NCBI GenBank assembly: GCA_013350335.1
Contig: CM023534.1
Location: 16,883,302-16,947,301, forward strand
Source: Chimonanthus salicifolius
Lineage: Eukaryota > Streptophyta > Magnoliopsida > Laurales > Calycanthaceae
Direction: 5' to 3'
Length of the DNA stretch: 64,000 bases
Shown here in pieces: positions 13,601 to 25,000 of this stretch. The translations under genes and the position numbers were made by a program. The first letter of the stretch is position 1; every line of letters starts with the position of its first letter. Under the pieces are notes generated by a model, which had not been told where the DNA came from, did not search any database, and saw only the letters and a list, made by a program, of their open reading frames with translations.

Positions 13601-14925
13601 AAAATATATTCTCGTTGTATTAATAGACCATTTACAATAAAAATACAATTGGAAAAAATAAAAGGAAACAAAATAAATACCTTTAAATTAGGAATCCTAA
13701 TTTGAAGGAGGGCAATCTGTAATATTCTAATAGAACACCCTAAACCCACACAAGATGCCCCTGGTTTATGCCGTTAGGATTCAAACTGACTACCTCTCGT
13801 TTCTTGAGGTGGGAAGTACCTTGCAACTCTTTTTAATATGAAAGACATTAGATCTAATGGCTTTGAATGGGAGTTCACAACTTTTGACTAATAAACTCAT
13901 TCACAATAGATAATTTCTCGCCTAACGAGTAGGGAGAACTGCTTATCTAAAACAAAATTTTAACTCGGATGTGTACTGACCGGACTCGAGATCAACTTTG
14001 TCTAAGTAGAAAACTTACAGGTTCAGGCCAAGTTTGTACCCAATTGGAGATGTATCAATGCAAGCATTCTATGTAGAGCCGTAGAGGTTTAAATATCTAT
14101 CTGAAATTTGATATGGTAAAATATAAGTATATTAGTTAATACATATCGTATGTGCAAGATACCGGCAATATATAGGTGATATTTATTATCCTAACGATAT
14201 CTCAATCCAATATTGACGATAGAAGATCAAATTGGCCAAAAATGTATCAGAGAGTCTAAAAATAATATGCATCATATCCACCAATATTTGGACACCAACT
14301 TCAACGAGCCTATGACTAAATGAATGTAGACAGTTCCATCTGTGTTGATTGCCTTACAACATGTGAAGTTGATTGCCTTACAACATGTGAAGTGAATGGA
14401 TCCAAAATATACATAGTAAAAACTTATTATACATGAATTATATTACTACATTATGTGTAGATAGGTCCCTAACCTAAAAGTAGTAAATTGCTAAGTGTGT
14501 ATTTTTCCATTTAATGAAAATATTTAAAATCTTCAATTTGAGTATAAACATTGTTACAATAGGCCTACAGGTAACGTGTGAGGGTTGACTTATAAACTGT
14601 AGGAGATTCTAGGTTCAAGTCTCAATCTCAACATATAAGAGTCACTCCCCCTACTTTTACCCGATGTATATGGATAGGGAGGTTTACCGATGCCCAAGAA
14701 CAATAGGCCTCAAATAAATAAAACAGTAATTTAACCTATATTATTTGTATCCTCCTCTTCTTTTATTTTTAACTTCTTCTCTTGTAGATTCCAAATGGGC
14801 TGGGTGCAATCCTTGGGGCCATTCAGCTGATTCTGTACGGCTGCTACTACAATTCCACTAAATGGGATGAGGAAGAGAGCGACTCCAAACCCAAACTGGA
14901 ATTAAATGGAATTTCCACCTCTTGA
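1609..14925 (+). CDS. SWEET bidirectional sugar transporter, six exons
   Basis: Exons 1609-1654, 3938-3974, 5474-5690, 7037-7198, 8025-8144 and 14788-14925 join in frame with GT-AG introns and encode 239 residues, a typical SWEET length. SWEETs are membrane uniporters with seven helices, built from two three-helix MtN3/saliva repeats joined by a linker helix. The first repeat shows [25 protein letters not shown] and FYGLPFV. The second shows [23 protein letters not shown] and [18 protein letters not shown] short acidic, hydrophilic tail ends at TGA 14923-14925. The residue pattern and the six-exon layout resemble clade II SWEETs (SWEET4-8 type, mostly hexose carriers); the exact member and substrate are inferred. 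ATG 1609 is followed by a second ATG at 1612, and either could start translation. Intron 5 is 6.6 kb because of a copia insertion. Intron 1 holds an antisense BAHD exon. Confidence 0.93.
1859..2287 (-). pseudogene. BAHD acyltransferase first exon, antisense inside SWEET intron 1
   Basis: The open frame from ATG 2287 down to 1859 gives 143 residues. It includes [14 protein letters not shown], the helix segment [31 protein letters not shown] and a C-terminal HPLVIQ. This is the N-terminal half-domain of BAHD acyl-CoA-dependent transferases, which acylate alcohols or amines in specialised and cuticle metabolism. The frame ends at CAG followed by a GTACCT donor, in phase 0 after Gln, which is where plant BAHD genes commonly have their intron. 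The catalytic HXXXD and the DFGWG motif would lie in exon 2. No exon 2 is visible between 1 and 1858, so this is either a stranded fragment or a gene whose second exon lies off the left edge, straddling SWEET exon 1. The frame is clean, so loss would be recent. An upstream in-frame ATG at 2458 exists, but the sequence before 2287 looks like 5' leader. Confidence 0.75.
2459..3937. other. Remainder of SWEET intron 1
   Basis: AT-rich intron sequence. Around 3050-3105 the minus strand carries a tRNA B-box-like segment (GGTTCAAATCC), which may be a SINE trace. No protein-coding segment was recognised. Confidence 0.4.
4025..4424. mobile_element. Mutator-like MITE with reiterated CGGGAATTTA motif
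   Basis: The element occupies 4035-4414 in SWEET intron 2. Its ends are inverted: TTGTGACAAATACC on the left and, reverse-complemented, TTGTCACAAATATC on the right. It is flanked by a perfect 10-bp duplication, ATACTGAGCA, at 4025-4034 and 4415-4424. Target duplications of 9-11 bp are typical of Mutator-like elements. The inside is non-coding and repeats variants of CGGGAATTTA and TTTATCGCG many times. Confidence 0.75.
4640..4785 (-). repeat. Terminal fragment of the 'GTTTGGATGAGGG' TIR family
   Basis: Reverse-complemented, 4741-4780 reads GTTTGGATGAAGGGTAAATT. This closely matches the left terminus of the large element at 50921. Only this end is clear, so it is probably a truncated or short non-autonomous copy. 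Confidence 0.4.
4970..5306 (-). mobile_element. TRIM retrotransposon copy A (miniature LTR element)
   Basis: Direct repeats of about 120 bp, at 4970-5096 and about 5190-5306, start near TGTTAAAACACATGAG and end near CTAACA. On the minus strand the interior of roughly 95 bp carries a TAGTATCAGAG primer-binding site at 5179-5189, matching initiator-tRNA-Met, and a CTGAGGGGAAG polypurine tract next to the left repeat. There is no coding capacity. It is the same family as the copy at 40101-40437 but more diverged, and no clean target duplication was seen. It lies in SWEET intron 2. Confidence 0.7.
6290..6535 (-). repeat. Possible solo LTR in SWEET intron 3
   Basis: The minus strand reads like an LTR promoter region: GGGGTATATAAGAGGGAGC followed by a leader rich in GAGAGAG. 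It contrasts with the surrounding AT-rich intron. No partner LTR, primer-binding site or target duplication was identified, so the call is tentative. Confidence 0.35.
7665..7800 (+). repeat. Possible SINE fragment in SWEET intron 4
   Basis: GGGTTCGAGTTC at 7726-7737 fits a pol III B box. Upstream sequence is only weakly A-box-like. The rest of intron 4 (7199-8024) is AT-rich with no coding segment. Confidence 0.3.
8299..8491 (-). repeat. 3' LTR of the copia element
   Basis: On the minus strand it begins ATTAGAATATTACAG, contains an inverted AAATTAGG/CCTAATTT hairpin, and ends near GCATTTTAACCC. It matches 13558-13731 with scattered changes and a short length difference. Confidence 0.85.
8500..12723 (-). 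pseudogene. copia gag-pol polyprotein, broken
   Basis: Reading starts at ATG 12723 ([13 protein letters not shown]) and would end at TGA 8500-8502, a span of about 1,400 codons, normal for copia. Capsid (UBN2-type) covers 12145-12723. The CCHC finger ([14 protein letters not shown]) and the aspartic protease motif DTGANN lie in 11479-12099. The integrase zinc finger and DDE core lie in 10666-11400 (HYDIWGP, VDDFT, SDNGTEF). Reverse transcriptase lies in 9330-9815 and the start of 8635-9342 ([19 protein letters not shown]). RNase H follows ([15 protein letters not shown]). In-frame stops occur twice near the gag start and near 12143, 11477, 10664 and 8633, plus probably near 11340. Frame changes occur near 9920, 9845 and 9340. 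It cannot make a full protein. Confidence 0.88.
12724..13557 (-). other. Long GC-rich leader of the copia element
   Basis: About 830 bp separate the primer-binding site from the gag ATG. The stretch is clearly more GC-rich than its surroundings. It has a 222-codon open frame on minus (12824-13492) and a 100-codon frame on plus, but both read as low-complexity, Ser/Pro/Arg/Cys-rich sequence without recognisable motifs. I treat it as an untranslated, packaging-type leader; captured host sequence is an alternative. Confidence 0.55.
13558..13731 (-). repeat. 5' LTR of the copia element
   Basis: This is the second copy of the LTR described at 8299-8491. It is about 20 bp shorter because of small deletions. 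The inner boundary is placed before TTAAAATGCAGG and may be a few bases off. Confidence 0.8.
14344..14391. repeat. 24-bp tandem duplication in SWEET intron 5
   Basis: GTTGATTGCCTTACAACATG plus TGAA occurs twice in perfect tandem at 14344-14367 and 14368-14391. Confidence 0.9.
14560..14700 (+). repeat. Possible SINE fragment, SWEET intron 5
   Basis: AGGTTCAAGTCTC at 14611-14623 fits a pol III B box, followed by about 70 bp of moderately GC-rich body. The A box is weak and no target duplication was found. Confidence 0.35.
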
Positions 14926-15225
14926 TCCAACCATTGTCAACTCTCCATTCTTCTCTCCTTCATCTACAATTTCTGTGATGAGTCATTGTTTCTTCTTTTG
15001 AGTTTCTCTTTAATAAATTGTAGAAATCTATTGTTGAATCCAAACTCTAAAGTGCAGTCACTGACTTTTTTCAAAAGGCAAGTTCCTTCTTCACTTCTTC
15101 AACTTTCTTTTCCCTTTCTAAATAATCAACAGATGCAGAGAAGTTATATGAATGATTATTATTATTCTTCACCTGAAACATGGTACATTTATCATAAGTT
15201 GAACTTCAAATAGTTGTATGAAATG

Positions 15226-15231
15226 AATAAA
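15226..15231 (+). terminator. Candidate poly(A) signal of SWEET
   Basis: AATAAA lies 300 bp after the SWEET stop codon, in a T-rich 3' region. It gives a 3' UTR of about 320 nt. The next gene converges from the other strand and stops at 16389. Confidence 0.5.
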
Positions 15232-15654
15232 AGATTTTATGGGTGATACAGTTAAAAGAGAAACTCTTCTCTGTCTTTCTCTACCGACGTATCAATTCAA
15301 ATTATTAAATAAAAAATGCCAGCATACCAGTTTATAACAAATCTCTTAGAAACTGTTGAGACAAGCAGCTTTGAAGTTTGATCAGATTAATTTCTGTCTT
15401 CAATCCGGAGAAATGGCACCCCAACATGTCGGTGTCAATCACCCATTGGAAAGTGTTTAAAATTAAATTAACTCAACTGATAGAATTTTTATTAAAAGTT
15501 GAAATGCAAAATGTCAGATGGTAATAAAGTTTGAAGAGAAAAACATGTACACCAAATTGATATTTCCATGCCTGTTCTAAACAAAGAGTTGAACTTTTGG
15601 CATATGTCATATTAACCCGACAAATCCTTGGGGCATGTGCAAGCTTCCTAATCT

Positions 15655-15785
15655 CATACACACCGAATAACCAACTACAGCGAGTAGCCCAGAGGGGTAT
15701 GAGCGTGAATCGAACTCAAGATATCCCTTCATGAAAAGAGCTTCTTGACCGTCAGGCCAACACCCACGCTACTGCATTACAATAT
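15655..15785 (-). mobile_element. tRNA-derived SINE copy between SWEET and the kinase
   Basis: On the minus strand an A-box-like TTGGCCTGACGGTC (15747-15760) is followed about 30 bp later by a B-box-like CTTGAGTTCGATTC (15707-15720). The arrangement matches the other SINEs in this window. It does not fold as a complete tRNA in my reading. The rest of 15240-16388 is non-coding and holds the 3' UTRs. Confidence 0.5.
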
Positions 15786-16388
15786 CATATCAAGACTGAT
15801 AGAAGCAACCTCAACCAATATTGCAAATTTCAGCTGTAGACCCGTAGCTTAATCTTAGCCTCCCTAAAGCCCTAAACATGGTGTACCAAAAGTGGATGTG
15901 AATTGCTTAATATAAACAACACAAAACCTAGAGGAAAAGGCAAGTTAAAATGTAGAATTGAAAAGCAATTTATCAACAGAATATCCACTCCGGGCTGATC
16001 ATGGGCATACATAGATTAATTCATAGCTCAGCATCAAAACAAGCTCACTAGTTATTATTCATTTCGGTATTTCACAGATGGAATGCTAGTCAATACTATA
16101 ATTGATACACATAAAATGTGAATTAAATTTTACATCACCTTAAACAGATCATATATGTGCAGAGCTTTCCCGAGTCTTCCAGTCGTAAAACCAGTAGCCC
16201 TCAGCATAGACACATAACAATGATTGATGGATTTTGCACATAAAAATCGGAGTGTATCAATATGATACAATAAGGAAACATTGCCATTTTTGAAGTGTCT
16301 GGGAATCATAGTATGCTTACATTAGAATCCACTCAGCACTGCATCCCAGTTTGGGCCTTATTCCTTGCTTCCCAAATGGATACTACTT

Positions 16389-19300
16389 TTATGGGCCTCG
16401 GTGCTTGCGGAAACACAAACACCCTTGCTGCTGATCAAGAGGAATCATGCCCCCACCTTTAGACGTATCAATTGCCTCTAACATAGAAACCACCTCATCC
16501 ATCTCTGGCCGTTTGTCGGGGTTCGCATCCCAACATCTCTTCATGACGTTTGCTAGGGAGCTCGGACAACAGCGTGGTATTTCAGGCCTCAGATTCTGCA
16601 GTTGAGCAGTTTGATAACTTCTAACTTGATCTGCATACTAGGTTGTATCCAAAATCATGAATGGTTTGAATATTTTGGCTGAATTTTGAGCTGGGCATTG
16701 AAACAATTAGGTGAACAACTTTTCCTTTCCTATTCATCAAACCACAAGTAATTATCATTATCAACTTAGTAAGGAATTGCCACTGTTGATTTGGGTAACT
16801 CCAACAACCAGCATTTTACATGTCACTTCCACTTCAATAATGAACTATTCTACCAAAATATTCAAACCAATTATAATCCCATACAGGTGATAATGCATTG
16901 ACAGTAAGGAGGAATTGTAGACCTGCCGAACAACTGCAGATGTAACCTCTGAGAAGCTAAGGTCTGGATATGGCATGTCACAACAATATATCTCCCACAA
17001 ACAGATGCCAAAACTGTAAACATCACATTTTCTGTTATATGGGTTGCCGTTGAGGACCTGTAATTGATCAGTCCAGCAAGTCACATGTAATTGTGCAGAA
17101 TAAATAAGAGAAAATGAGCAAGTAAGATACACCCAAAAAAAAAATTGATACACGGGTGTACACACAGATGAATCGAATCACAGAAAAAAAAAATGATGGC
17201 CATTGTTGCCAACAGGAGGGGAAGGAGAGAGAGAGCCATTGCAAACATAAACTTTGAGGATGATAATCGCAAGGGACAAAAGCTTCAACAGTGCTATATA
17301 GTATCACAATATTATACTGTATACTACTAATGGCAGACACACGAGTGCCCCAAGCCCAAGCATGCAGAAGCCCTCAAATCAATCCAATCTGCCCACAACA
17401 CTTTTGTTCAATTAGCATTATACAAGTAACCATTTAATTTGGACTCCAATACAAGAAATCTATGGTACAAGCTTATACCAGAAGAGTGACACAGACAAAC
17501 CACTAACCTGTGCCAAAGACAAACCTGCTGGATTTTCCTTTCGACATTGACAAAATGAGCCATGTTCCAACTCGCCTAATCACAGTTTTTTTTTCCACGG
17601 GAGTGGTGGGGAAGGGGGCCACAGTTCTATCATTCTCCTCAATTAGCACTGTTTAGCAATTGTCTATTCTCTGAAGAACTGAAGAACTTATATCAACCTT
17701 GGACTGCTGGGTCTGTAAAAGACAAAATTCATGGTTTTGGGTGAAAATTGGATGGGACACACAAATAGCCATTGGTAGAAAGGATTGAACCTGGATCTGA
17801 AGAAACAGGCCAAACTTAATTGATCATCATCCTTCTTTTAAACTGTGCAGTCAGATTGGTATAATTGATCAGCTTTTCCAAGTGGCGTGATTTTAAAGGA
17901 GAAAAGAGTATCAACAAATTACTGCCCATTTCTGCACCTGAGGAAACTAGGTCAACACCTTAAAGACAATCACACATCACCTGTTGAGAGAAGAGACTCC
18001 AAATCATCTAGCACCTCTGAAACCACTTCCATGTACATACGACATCTTGTCAGGTCTTCTCAAGACAATTTGACACGGGACAAGCTTTGATACCAAATCT
18101 GATGTAGGACATGCTAAAAGATTGGAAACCATATATCTAAATGATAGATGGATGCCTTTATAAGAATGCAAAATGCGTGTGGTGAATCCTAAAATGACAT
18201 GCAACCTATATCCATGATTCACATACGATGTTAGAAAGATAAATAATATTAAACAAATAATATAACAAAAACTATGCAAACTCACATACACAATTAATCA
18301 AATAGGGTGAAAAAATAGGTTCGGTTTAGAGCTACGAGTCTAAGATAGGAATATAGAAAGTAGGGGTGCAAAATAGGGTAAAACAGGGCCAAATTGGGCC
18401 TATCCATACGGTCGTACGGCCATGTATGGATGCCAGTACAAATTGGTGGGTCCCAATCCGGTTTTGGTGGCCAATGGTGGGGGTTGGGTACTGGTTTAGC
18501 TAGGATTAGGGTTTGGCTGAAAAAGGAACAAAAATAAGGTGTAGAGAAAGGAAAAAAGTGGAGAAAATGACAGAAGAAAAGGAGCTAAAAAAAAAAAGAG
18601 AGATAAGAAGGATTTGTACCTTGAGCCACACAAGGTTCCTTGATCTCATACCAAGGAGGTGAAATTCCGTTATTAGAGTAATGCACGACCTAGAAGGGGG
18701 TGAATAGGTCGGTTTTCAATTTTAATTCCCTTTTAAAATTTCTCAACCGAATTATACTTTAAGTGTATGAATTATTCAATGACATCCTTTCACCGTAAAA
18801 TAAACAACTGTTAATAAAATTGGCTGATCAATATATGTGTGTATATGTAAACCAATATTCAATCCAAGCAATCAATTCAAAGCATCAGCCACATATAAAC
18901 ACAGATATTTTATAGTGGTTCGGTTTCAACAAACCTACGTCCACTGTCAGACTTCCCAACTCTAGGGTCGTCCCAAATATACTATGTATGCGTCTCACAC
19001 CCAAATAGTACAACCTAGTTTTTTATAAAGGTTCAACCCAATCGGTCTATTCCTCTACACCTATTTTTTTGAGTGGTTCGAACACACTGTCCTAATCCAC
19101 TTTACAATGATTAAAATAAAAGGAAGAAGAAATACCTGCCTTGGGCCTTATCTAATCTTCTTTAAGCGCTTTCTTCTTTACTCGATCTGTGTGCTCCTTC
19201 CATCAAATTCGCTCCATCAGAGTGATTATCAACACAGCAGTATAGGACATAAATATGACTGGTTTTAAGGTCCTACGTGAACACCTTAAGCTTCATCAGA

Positions 19301-21979
19301 ACTGGGGTATTGATTACCCAAACATCTATGTAAGAAGATGATGAAGAAGGTGTAAGAGGAGGAGGCTAATCTCTCTGGTCACACTGTTATATTTTTCCAA
19401 GAGGTTCTCTGTGCGTCTGTACATATTTCATACAGCTCCCTGATATATGTAAGACTGACTGTTCTTTGTAGCCAGTCACGCCCACGAGGCCTCGAAGATT
19501 CTAACGAGGCCTTGTGGCGGTATATGGTAAGACAGCTCAGAATCTGCATAAGTTACTCTGTTTGTCAAACAATTACCGTCCAGCCAATTAAGATGCCACC
19601 GTGCATGATTGACTGTTAATTTATCTCAGTCATCAATCAAGGATTTTCATTGAGAGAGATTGATGATTGTAAATCATATTTAATCACATGGAGGAGCCTT
19701 TTCAATTTTGTCAAAGGCAACCAGCTCCCCAACGGTTCTTTATTCAAATCATGTGAGGTGGTACTTAGGGTTTCAACATGTGGATATACCTTATTTCAAT
19801 AATAAACTCCCAATTTAAGGAATACAGATTCAATTTCCTAAATCTGTAAGAGACTCAGTCAGCAAGACACAAGGTCAGTTGAGTTACAGTTGTCCAAAAT
19901 ACAACTCAGCACAAGACTGGCTGCGAGGCCTCGACAGACTGCACGAGGCCTCGAGGCTGTAAGTCAATTATATTCTAATTTTCCAGTTTATAAACAATTA
20001 ACTTCTAAGGCATTTGACTTAGTCTAAGGTCTCCTAAGGTTTACTTACCTGTGTGCCAATAACATATTCGGTGTAGATTCTTCAATTCATAGTAGAACTT
20101 CACATACTTCTAAAGCAAGTCCAACTGAGTCACGTAATTGACAATAAAGGTGACTCGGACGAACCGGAGCACTTACAGAAAGCAGAAAAAGTCACACCAG
20201 ATCTGTGGGAGAAACTTAAATTTCTCCTTTACTACATTCATCATCTTTCTCAAAAGTGTCTCATACAACTATTTATAAAAGAAAGACACTCAGAAACCCT
20301 AGACACCTCTAACTTAAGACATATATATATGGACGATCTAAAACCATAAATAAAAAATATATGTCTACCAATCTTAAGCCACATATAAACTACACAATAT
20401 AACACTAATAGAATATGAAAAAGACAAATGCCCAGATGGTGTTGGATCAACAACCAGATTGTTCCAATCCACCAACAAACAACTCAGATGATGTAAATGG
20501 TATAGATCGAGCCAAATCTTCAAATCCATTGCTAGATCAACGCACAATCTGAGCTATCCAGGGTCAGATATGTAGGATTGTGTAGAAATTCATCACCCAA
20601 CCATGATGAGGCCACATTTAGATTCTGATGCATCATTCTTGGCTGACATTTAAGACAGGAAAACTGCGGTGACAAAATTAAGTTCTAGATAGAACCATGG
20701 TGTGACAGTTCTTCTTTGGGCTCTCGGTTTCCAATTTTCATCACTTTACTGTCTCTCTCAGCTACCAACAGGGGTAATTTCATATTTCTACTCCATTAGC
20801 AGTGATTGTATTGTTTGGGATCTCTTCCTTTAGCGTAATCTCTCAGATTCAGAAATAGATGAGTTTTCGGAGTTGCTACAGACCATCACTTCCTACTGGA
20901 TCCGAGCCTCTGCTGAGGACTGCCTCATATGGTGGCCTAACCTAGCTAAATACTTCTTTGTCAATTCTTTTTACATTTCGTATAATCAGACAATTGCACC
21001 TGCTATTGTCAACCCGAATATCTGGACCTCCAAAACTCCACCGCGGACCATTAGCTTCCTATGGACTACGGGCTTGGAGAAAATCTTAACTCAGGACAAC
21101 TTGAGCAAAAGAGGAAGAACCATGTCAGTGTGTGTCATTTCTGCCTTCAAGCTTTTGAAGAGACGAATCACCTCCTGATTCATTGTGTTTTCTATTCTGT
21201 GGTTTGCAATTCTGTGTTGGATCAATCTGGAGTTCTTCGGGTTATGCCTTCTTTAGTGGTTGAGCTATCATTTGCTTGGGACATTGTTTCGATCTCTCCA
21301 AAATATTCCTTGTTGTGGCACTTGTCTCTCTTTGCCACTATTTGGAACCTTTGGTGGGAACGTAACAATAGGGTGTTTAAGGATTTCGCTCAGACGATCC
21401 AGTCAATTTCTAGACGTGTTCTTGCTAAGTGAGCCTCATAGGCTACTTCTCTCTAGGAATTCAAGAATACCTCTCTGACTGACATATTACAAGCCTGGAA
21501 GGAATGCATTGACCTTGTATAAGTTCCTTTCTTGCTATTGTATCCGAGTTTAAGGATTTTTCGTGGATATTTTGGGTTTCTGGGATCAATGTTTTTTCTT
21601 TTTGTTTTGTGTTCTTGTATATGCACCTATGGTGCCTCTTTTTCTATGAATATATGTACCATTTAAAAAAAAAAAGTTGTAGCATGAGCCTAACTCGTTA
21701 CCAGGTGGTTGTTTGCCAAGGTACAATTGATTTGCATATTTTGCAAGGGCTAAAAAAAGCTGGCCTAGAGCGAAGAATATGGTTGGAGGGAGATGTCTGA
21801 ACACGAATGGTGCAAGATAACAAGTCGTGCTTTTTTCTTCTTCTTTTTTGGTGGGGAGCAAGAAGGGGCCCTTTAGATGGGGTATGGGTTCATGTTTAAG
21901 GTGTTTAAGGCTTAAGACAATTACAAGAAAGTGTTAGGTAATTTATTTTCGCTTTTTTTTTTTAATTGTAAAATGTTAG

Positions 21980-22013
<34 letters not shown>

Positions 22014-25000
22014 AAGAACCCTAAGACCCCACCTCTCCCTGAGTACAAGAGCGTTCGGTAAATTTTGAATGCACACAGCCTTCCGCATGCCACATGCATC
22101 AGGTTACTACCAGACTCAAACCTAAGACCTCTAGTTCCTGAGCCAGAGCACTTGCAAATTGAGCTACCCCATGCAGGATAATGTTGGGTGAATGTTGCTG
22201 GTCTAGAGTAAGAAGATTTTTTTAGGACACTGAAAGTAGATGTTTAGACACTAAGTGCCAATTAATCAACAAACTAAAATTATGGAGGAAAACTTATAAA
22301 AAAGGGTATGAGAAATAGTGGAACAAAGTTACTGTACAAGGAATATAATTTTAGTGGGAGTAGCTAAAATGAACCAAGTAAAAATGAAAATGACCTTGTA
22401 CCACATTGCGAAAAATTTAGATACTTAGGTTCAAGTGTAGAACCAAACCAAGGATCAATTCTGGATACATCAAGCAAAAAGGGTGCCATGTGGGCAAAGT
22501 TCAAGCAAGTAAGCAGAGTTTGTGCGACATGAGATTACATGTACATTAGAGAGGCAAGATTATACAATGAAAATCAGGCCCATGCTATATGAAGCCACAT
22601 GTTAGGCGATGAAGAAAAATAGATAAATGGCAACCTATATATGTACATTAAAGTGAATACACAACATGTTTGCAAGAGACCAAGTGGAAGGATGAGAAAG
22701 GTAGAGATCTTGGAAATAGTTTTAGACTTTTCTATATAGGAAAGAAGAACACCAAAATGGGAAGGTATTATAGTTGATAGGGATTCAAACGAGAAGATAG
22801 AAGATAAGAAAATGAGTGATAGTTAGAATGATTAAAATTATATAAGATAAAGAATATCATTCTAAAAAAAATGAGAAAGACCTATATTAGATAAAGAAAG
22901 CTTAAACGTTAAACGCCTATGCAAAATTGCAAACTTCTTCCCTCCCCAACCTAACCATCTAACTCTAGATTATGTGAATTAAATTTTTTTTTTTTTAAGT
23001 ATTTTGTAGCTCAATGGATGAACTAGTGAGCGATATACCAATAGGAGAAATTAATGCTTAAAATTGGGATTTAAGCATATAATCCAAATTGTTTTCTGTG
23101 AAAATTATATTGTGTCGTGAGAATCAAATCATAAAATGCAGGACTTTAACAATTATGAGTCCACATGGTCCCATCTCTTTTTTCCCCTCTCCAGAAGGGT
23201 TCTTCTAGAAGGGTCATCTCCTCTTCACCCTACATCATCCACTTATTGATTGTGCTTGAACATGTCTCAATTGAAAGCAGGGATATTAGCATGAATACAG
23301 CTGCTGCCAGAGCAAGAGGAATATTCAGGCATTCCTCTTACACTCATTGTCAACCAATGAAGCAACCATCATACTTTTTTTCCTACTCCCTTGCTCTTTT
23401 ATTTGCATTTTCCATCCTATGCACTTGCCTACATAAACACTCCAGGCCACTCATTAGGAGGGGAGTTCTCTACATTGTGAAGTTTTGCCAAAGTAATGGT
23501 GAAGGCTCTAGAAAATCTCTCCACTCTCTGGCCACGTCTGTGAAATTTCCCTGATTTTGGTAAACTGCAGAAAGCATGTCCAAGAATGTGAATACACCTT
23601 GGAGGACATTGTGTTGTGCTGAACATCTCTCCCAATGGAAGATGAAACAATGCAGGATCATGGGGCAAGACTGCTCAATTGGGGTTCACTATTGAGTCAT
23701 AGAGCCTGCAATTTCAAGATACCGTCCCATTCATGGTGCTTTTTTCTTCACTTCTTGATGCATCATATGTTCATGAGCACCCATTTTTATTCACATCATC
23801 AGACTCATTTCAAGGATTCTGCACAACTTAGAGCCATTTCATTCATTTCCATTGTAGGTGGACCAAGACCAGTATGAGAATAGTAGACTTTAATGGAGTC
23901 TTATTGAAACAAGGATTAAGATCTCGTCTAAAGACTAGATTGGTGGCAATTCCTCGTTTCAATTTTCCTAGATCTGAGAAGAAGCGGGGGGATGTCTAAT
24001 TATTAAAAAACAAAGAAGCGTTGTAAATACAAATTAAAAGTCGATCTTATTAGTGAGCATGAAATACTCATTCTAAGTTAAAAACATGTATACCTCAGGT
24101 GCCATATAACCCAGGGTTCCAGTCTCTCCTGTCATATCATTAGGATTTTGAGCCTCAACACGAGCAACCCCAAAGTCAGCAATTTTTACAGTGCGTGTCT
24201 TATCCAGAAGCATGTTTTCCGTCTTCACATCTCTATGAACAATCTTCTTGGAGTGAAGATAGCTCAATCTACATAAGAAAAGAATTTACCCACTTGTTTA
24301 GCTTCAACATGCTGCCTTAAGAATGAAATAATTTACAAGCAATTTCAGAAAAACACAAATATATGGCTTTAGATACAGAGTGTGGTAAACATTCCCCAAA
24401 ATAAGGGCACAGATGCAGTTATCTCATCATATAGTGTTAATTGTTGAGATAACGAATAAACCATGATGTAGCAAAATACACAAGCAATCACACAGACACA
24501 AGGAGATCTACATGGTTAGGCAGTGTGCCTACATGAACAGAGAAAAGGGTTAGAATTTTCACGATCTTCGAGAATAGGGTTAGAATTTTCTCTTCCTCTC
24601 GCCTCTCTTAATACAATATATAGACAGCAATAGGTACAAAGTTATAAAAATACCCTTATGCCCCAAATCTTGTCTTAGTACATCCTCGCCCATTAACCAT
24701 TTTCCTAGAAATGGTCTTCTCTTAGTTGTAAGTGGTAACTATAAATAAAGAGTAGGGAATAGAATAAAAGAAGCAGTGAAGAAGAAAGGACACTGAATGG
24801 ATTGCTCAGATTCTCTAATATTCAAGATTCTTTGGATGCACTCCATCTACTAATAGGCACATCATATTATAGGCCTGTAGCTCCAAACAAAGGCTCCAGC
24901 ATGTAAAGAACAGGGGAAGTATAGCAAACTTTCCTGCAGGGCAGGACTACATATTTTACCCTACAATAATACATAGCTTAAATTACATCTACCAGTACTT

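Larger units (their letters stand above)
8299..13731 (-). mobile_element. Degenerate Ty1/copia LTR retrotransposon in SWEET intron 5
   Basis: The element is about 5.4 kb with LTRs at both ends and gag-pol order capsid, CCHC finger, protease, integrase, reverse transcriptase, RNase H, all on minus. Integrase before reverse transcriptase defines the copia superfamily. Flanking AGAAC occurs at 8294-8298 and 13732-13736 as a 5-bp target duplication. The primer-binding site near 13550 (TGGTAACA) is a weak match to initiator-tRNA-Met, and a TTGACGGGGAG polypurine tract abuts the left LTR. Multiple stops and frameshifts make it non-autonomous. It lies antisense to the host gene between SWEET exons 5 and 6 and would be removed on splicing. 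Confidence 0.92.
8223..13833 (-). mobile_element. SINE split by the copia insertion
   Basis: The 15-bp sequence CCTTGCAACTCTTTT occurs at 8223-8237 and 13819-13833. With the copia element and its AGAAC duplication removed, about 140 bp remain between these repeats. On the minus strand that remnant has a B-box-like GTCAGTTTGAATCCT (13777-13791) and a tail ending CAGTTATCAAAAAG. A long target duplication, B box and short A-rich tail fit a 5'-truncated tRNA-derived SINE. Its insertion preceded the copia insertion. Confidence 0.55.

Noticed and set aside
15000..15213. Open frame after the SWEET stop codon
   Set aside because: It lies in the SWEET 3' UTR, before the AATAAA at 15226, and has no similarity to a known protein.
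23165..23554. 129-codon open frame in kinase intron 4
   Set aside because: There is no known domain, frames overlap on both strands, and its position inside a validated intron makes it unlikely to be a gene.
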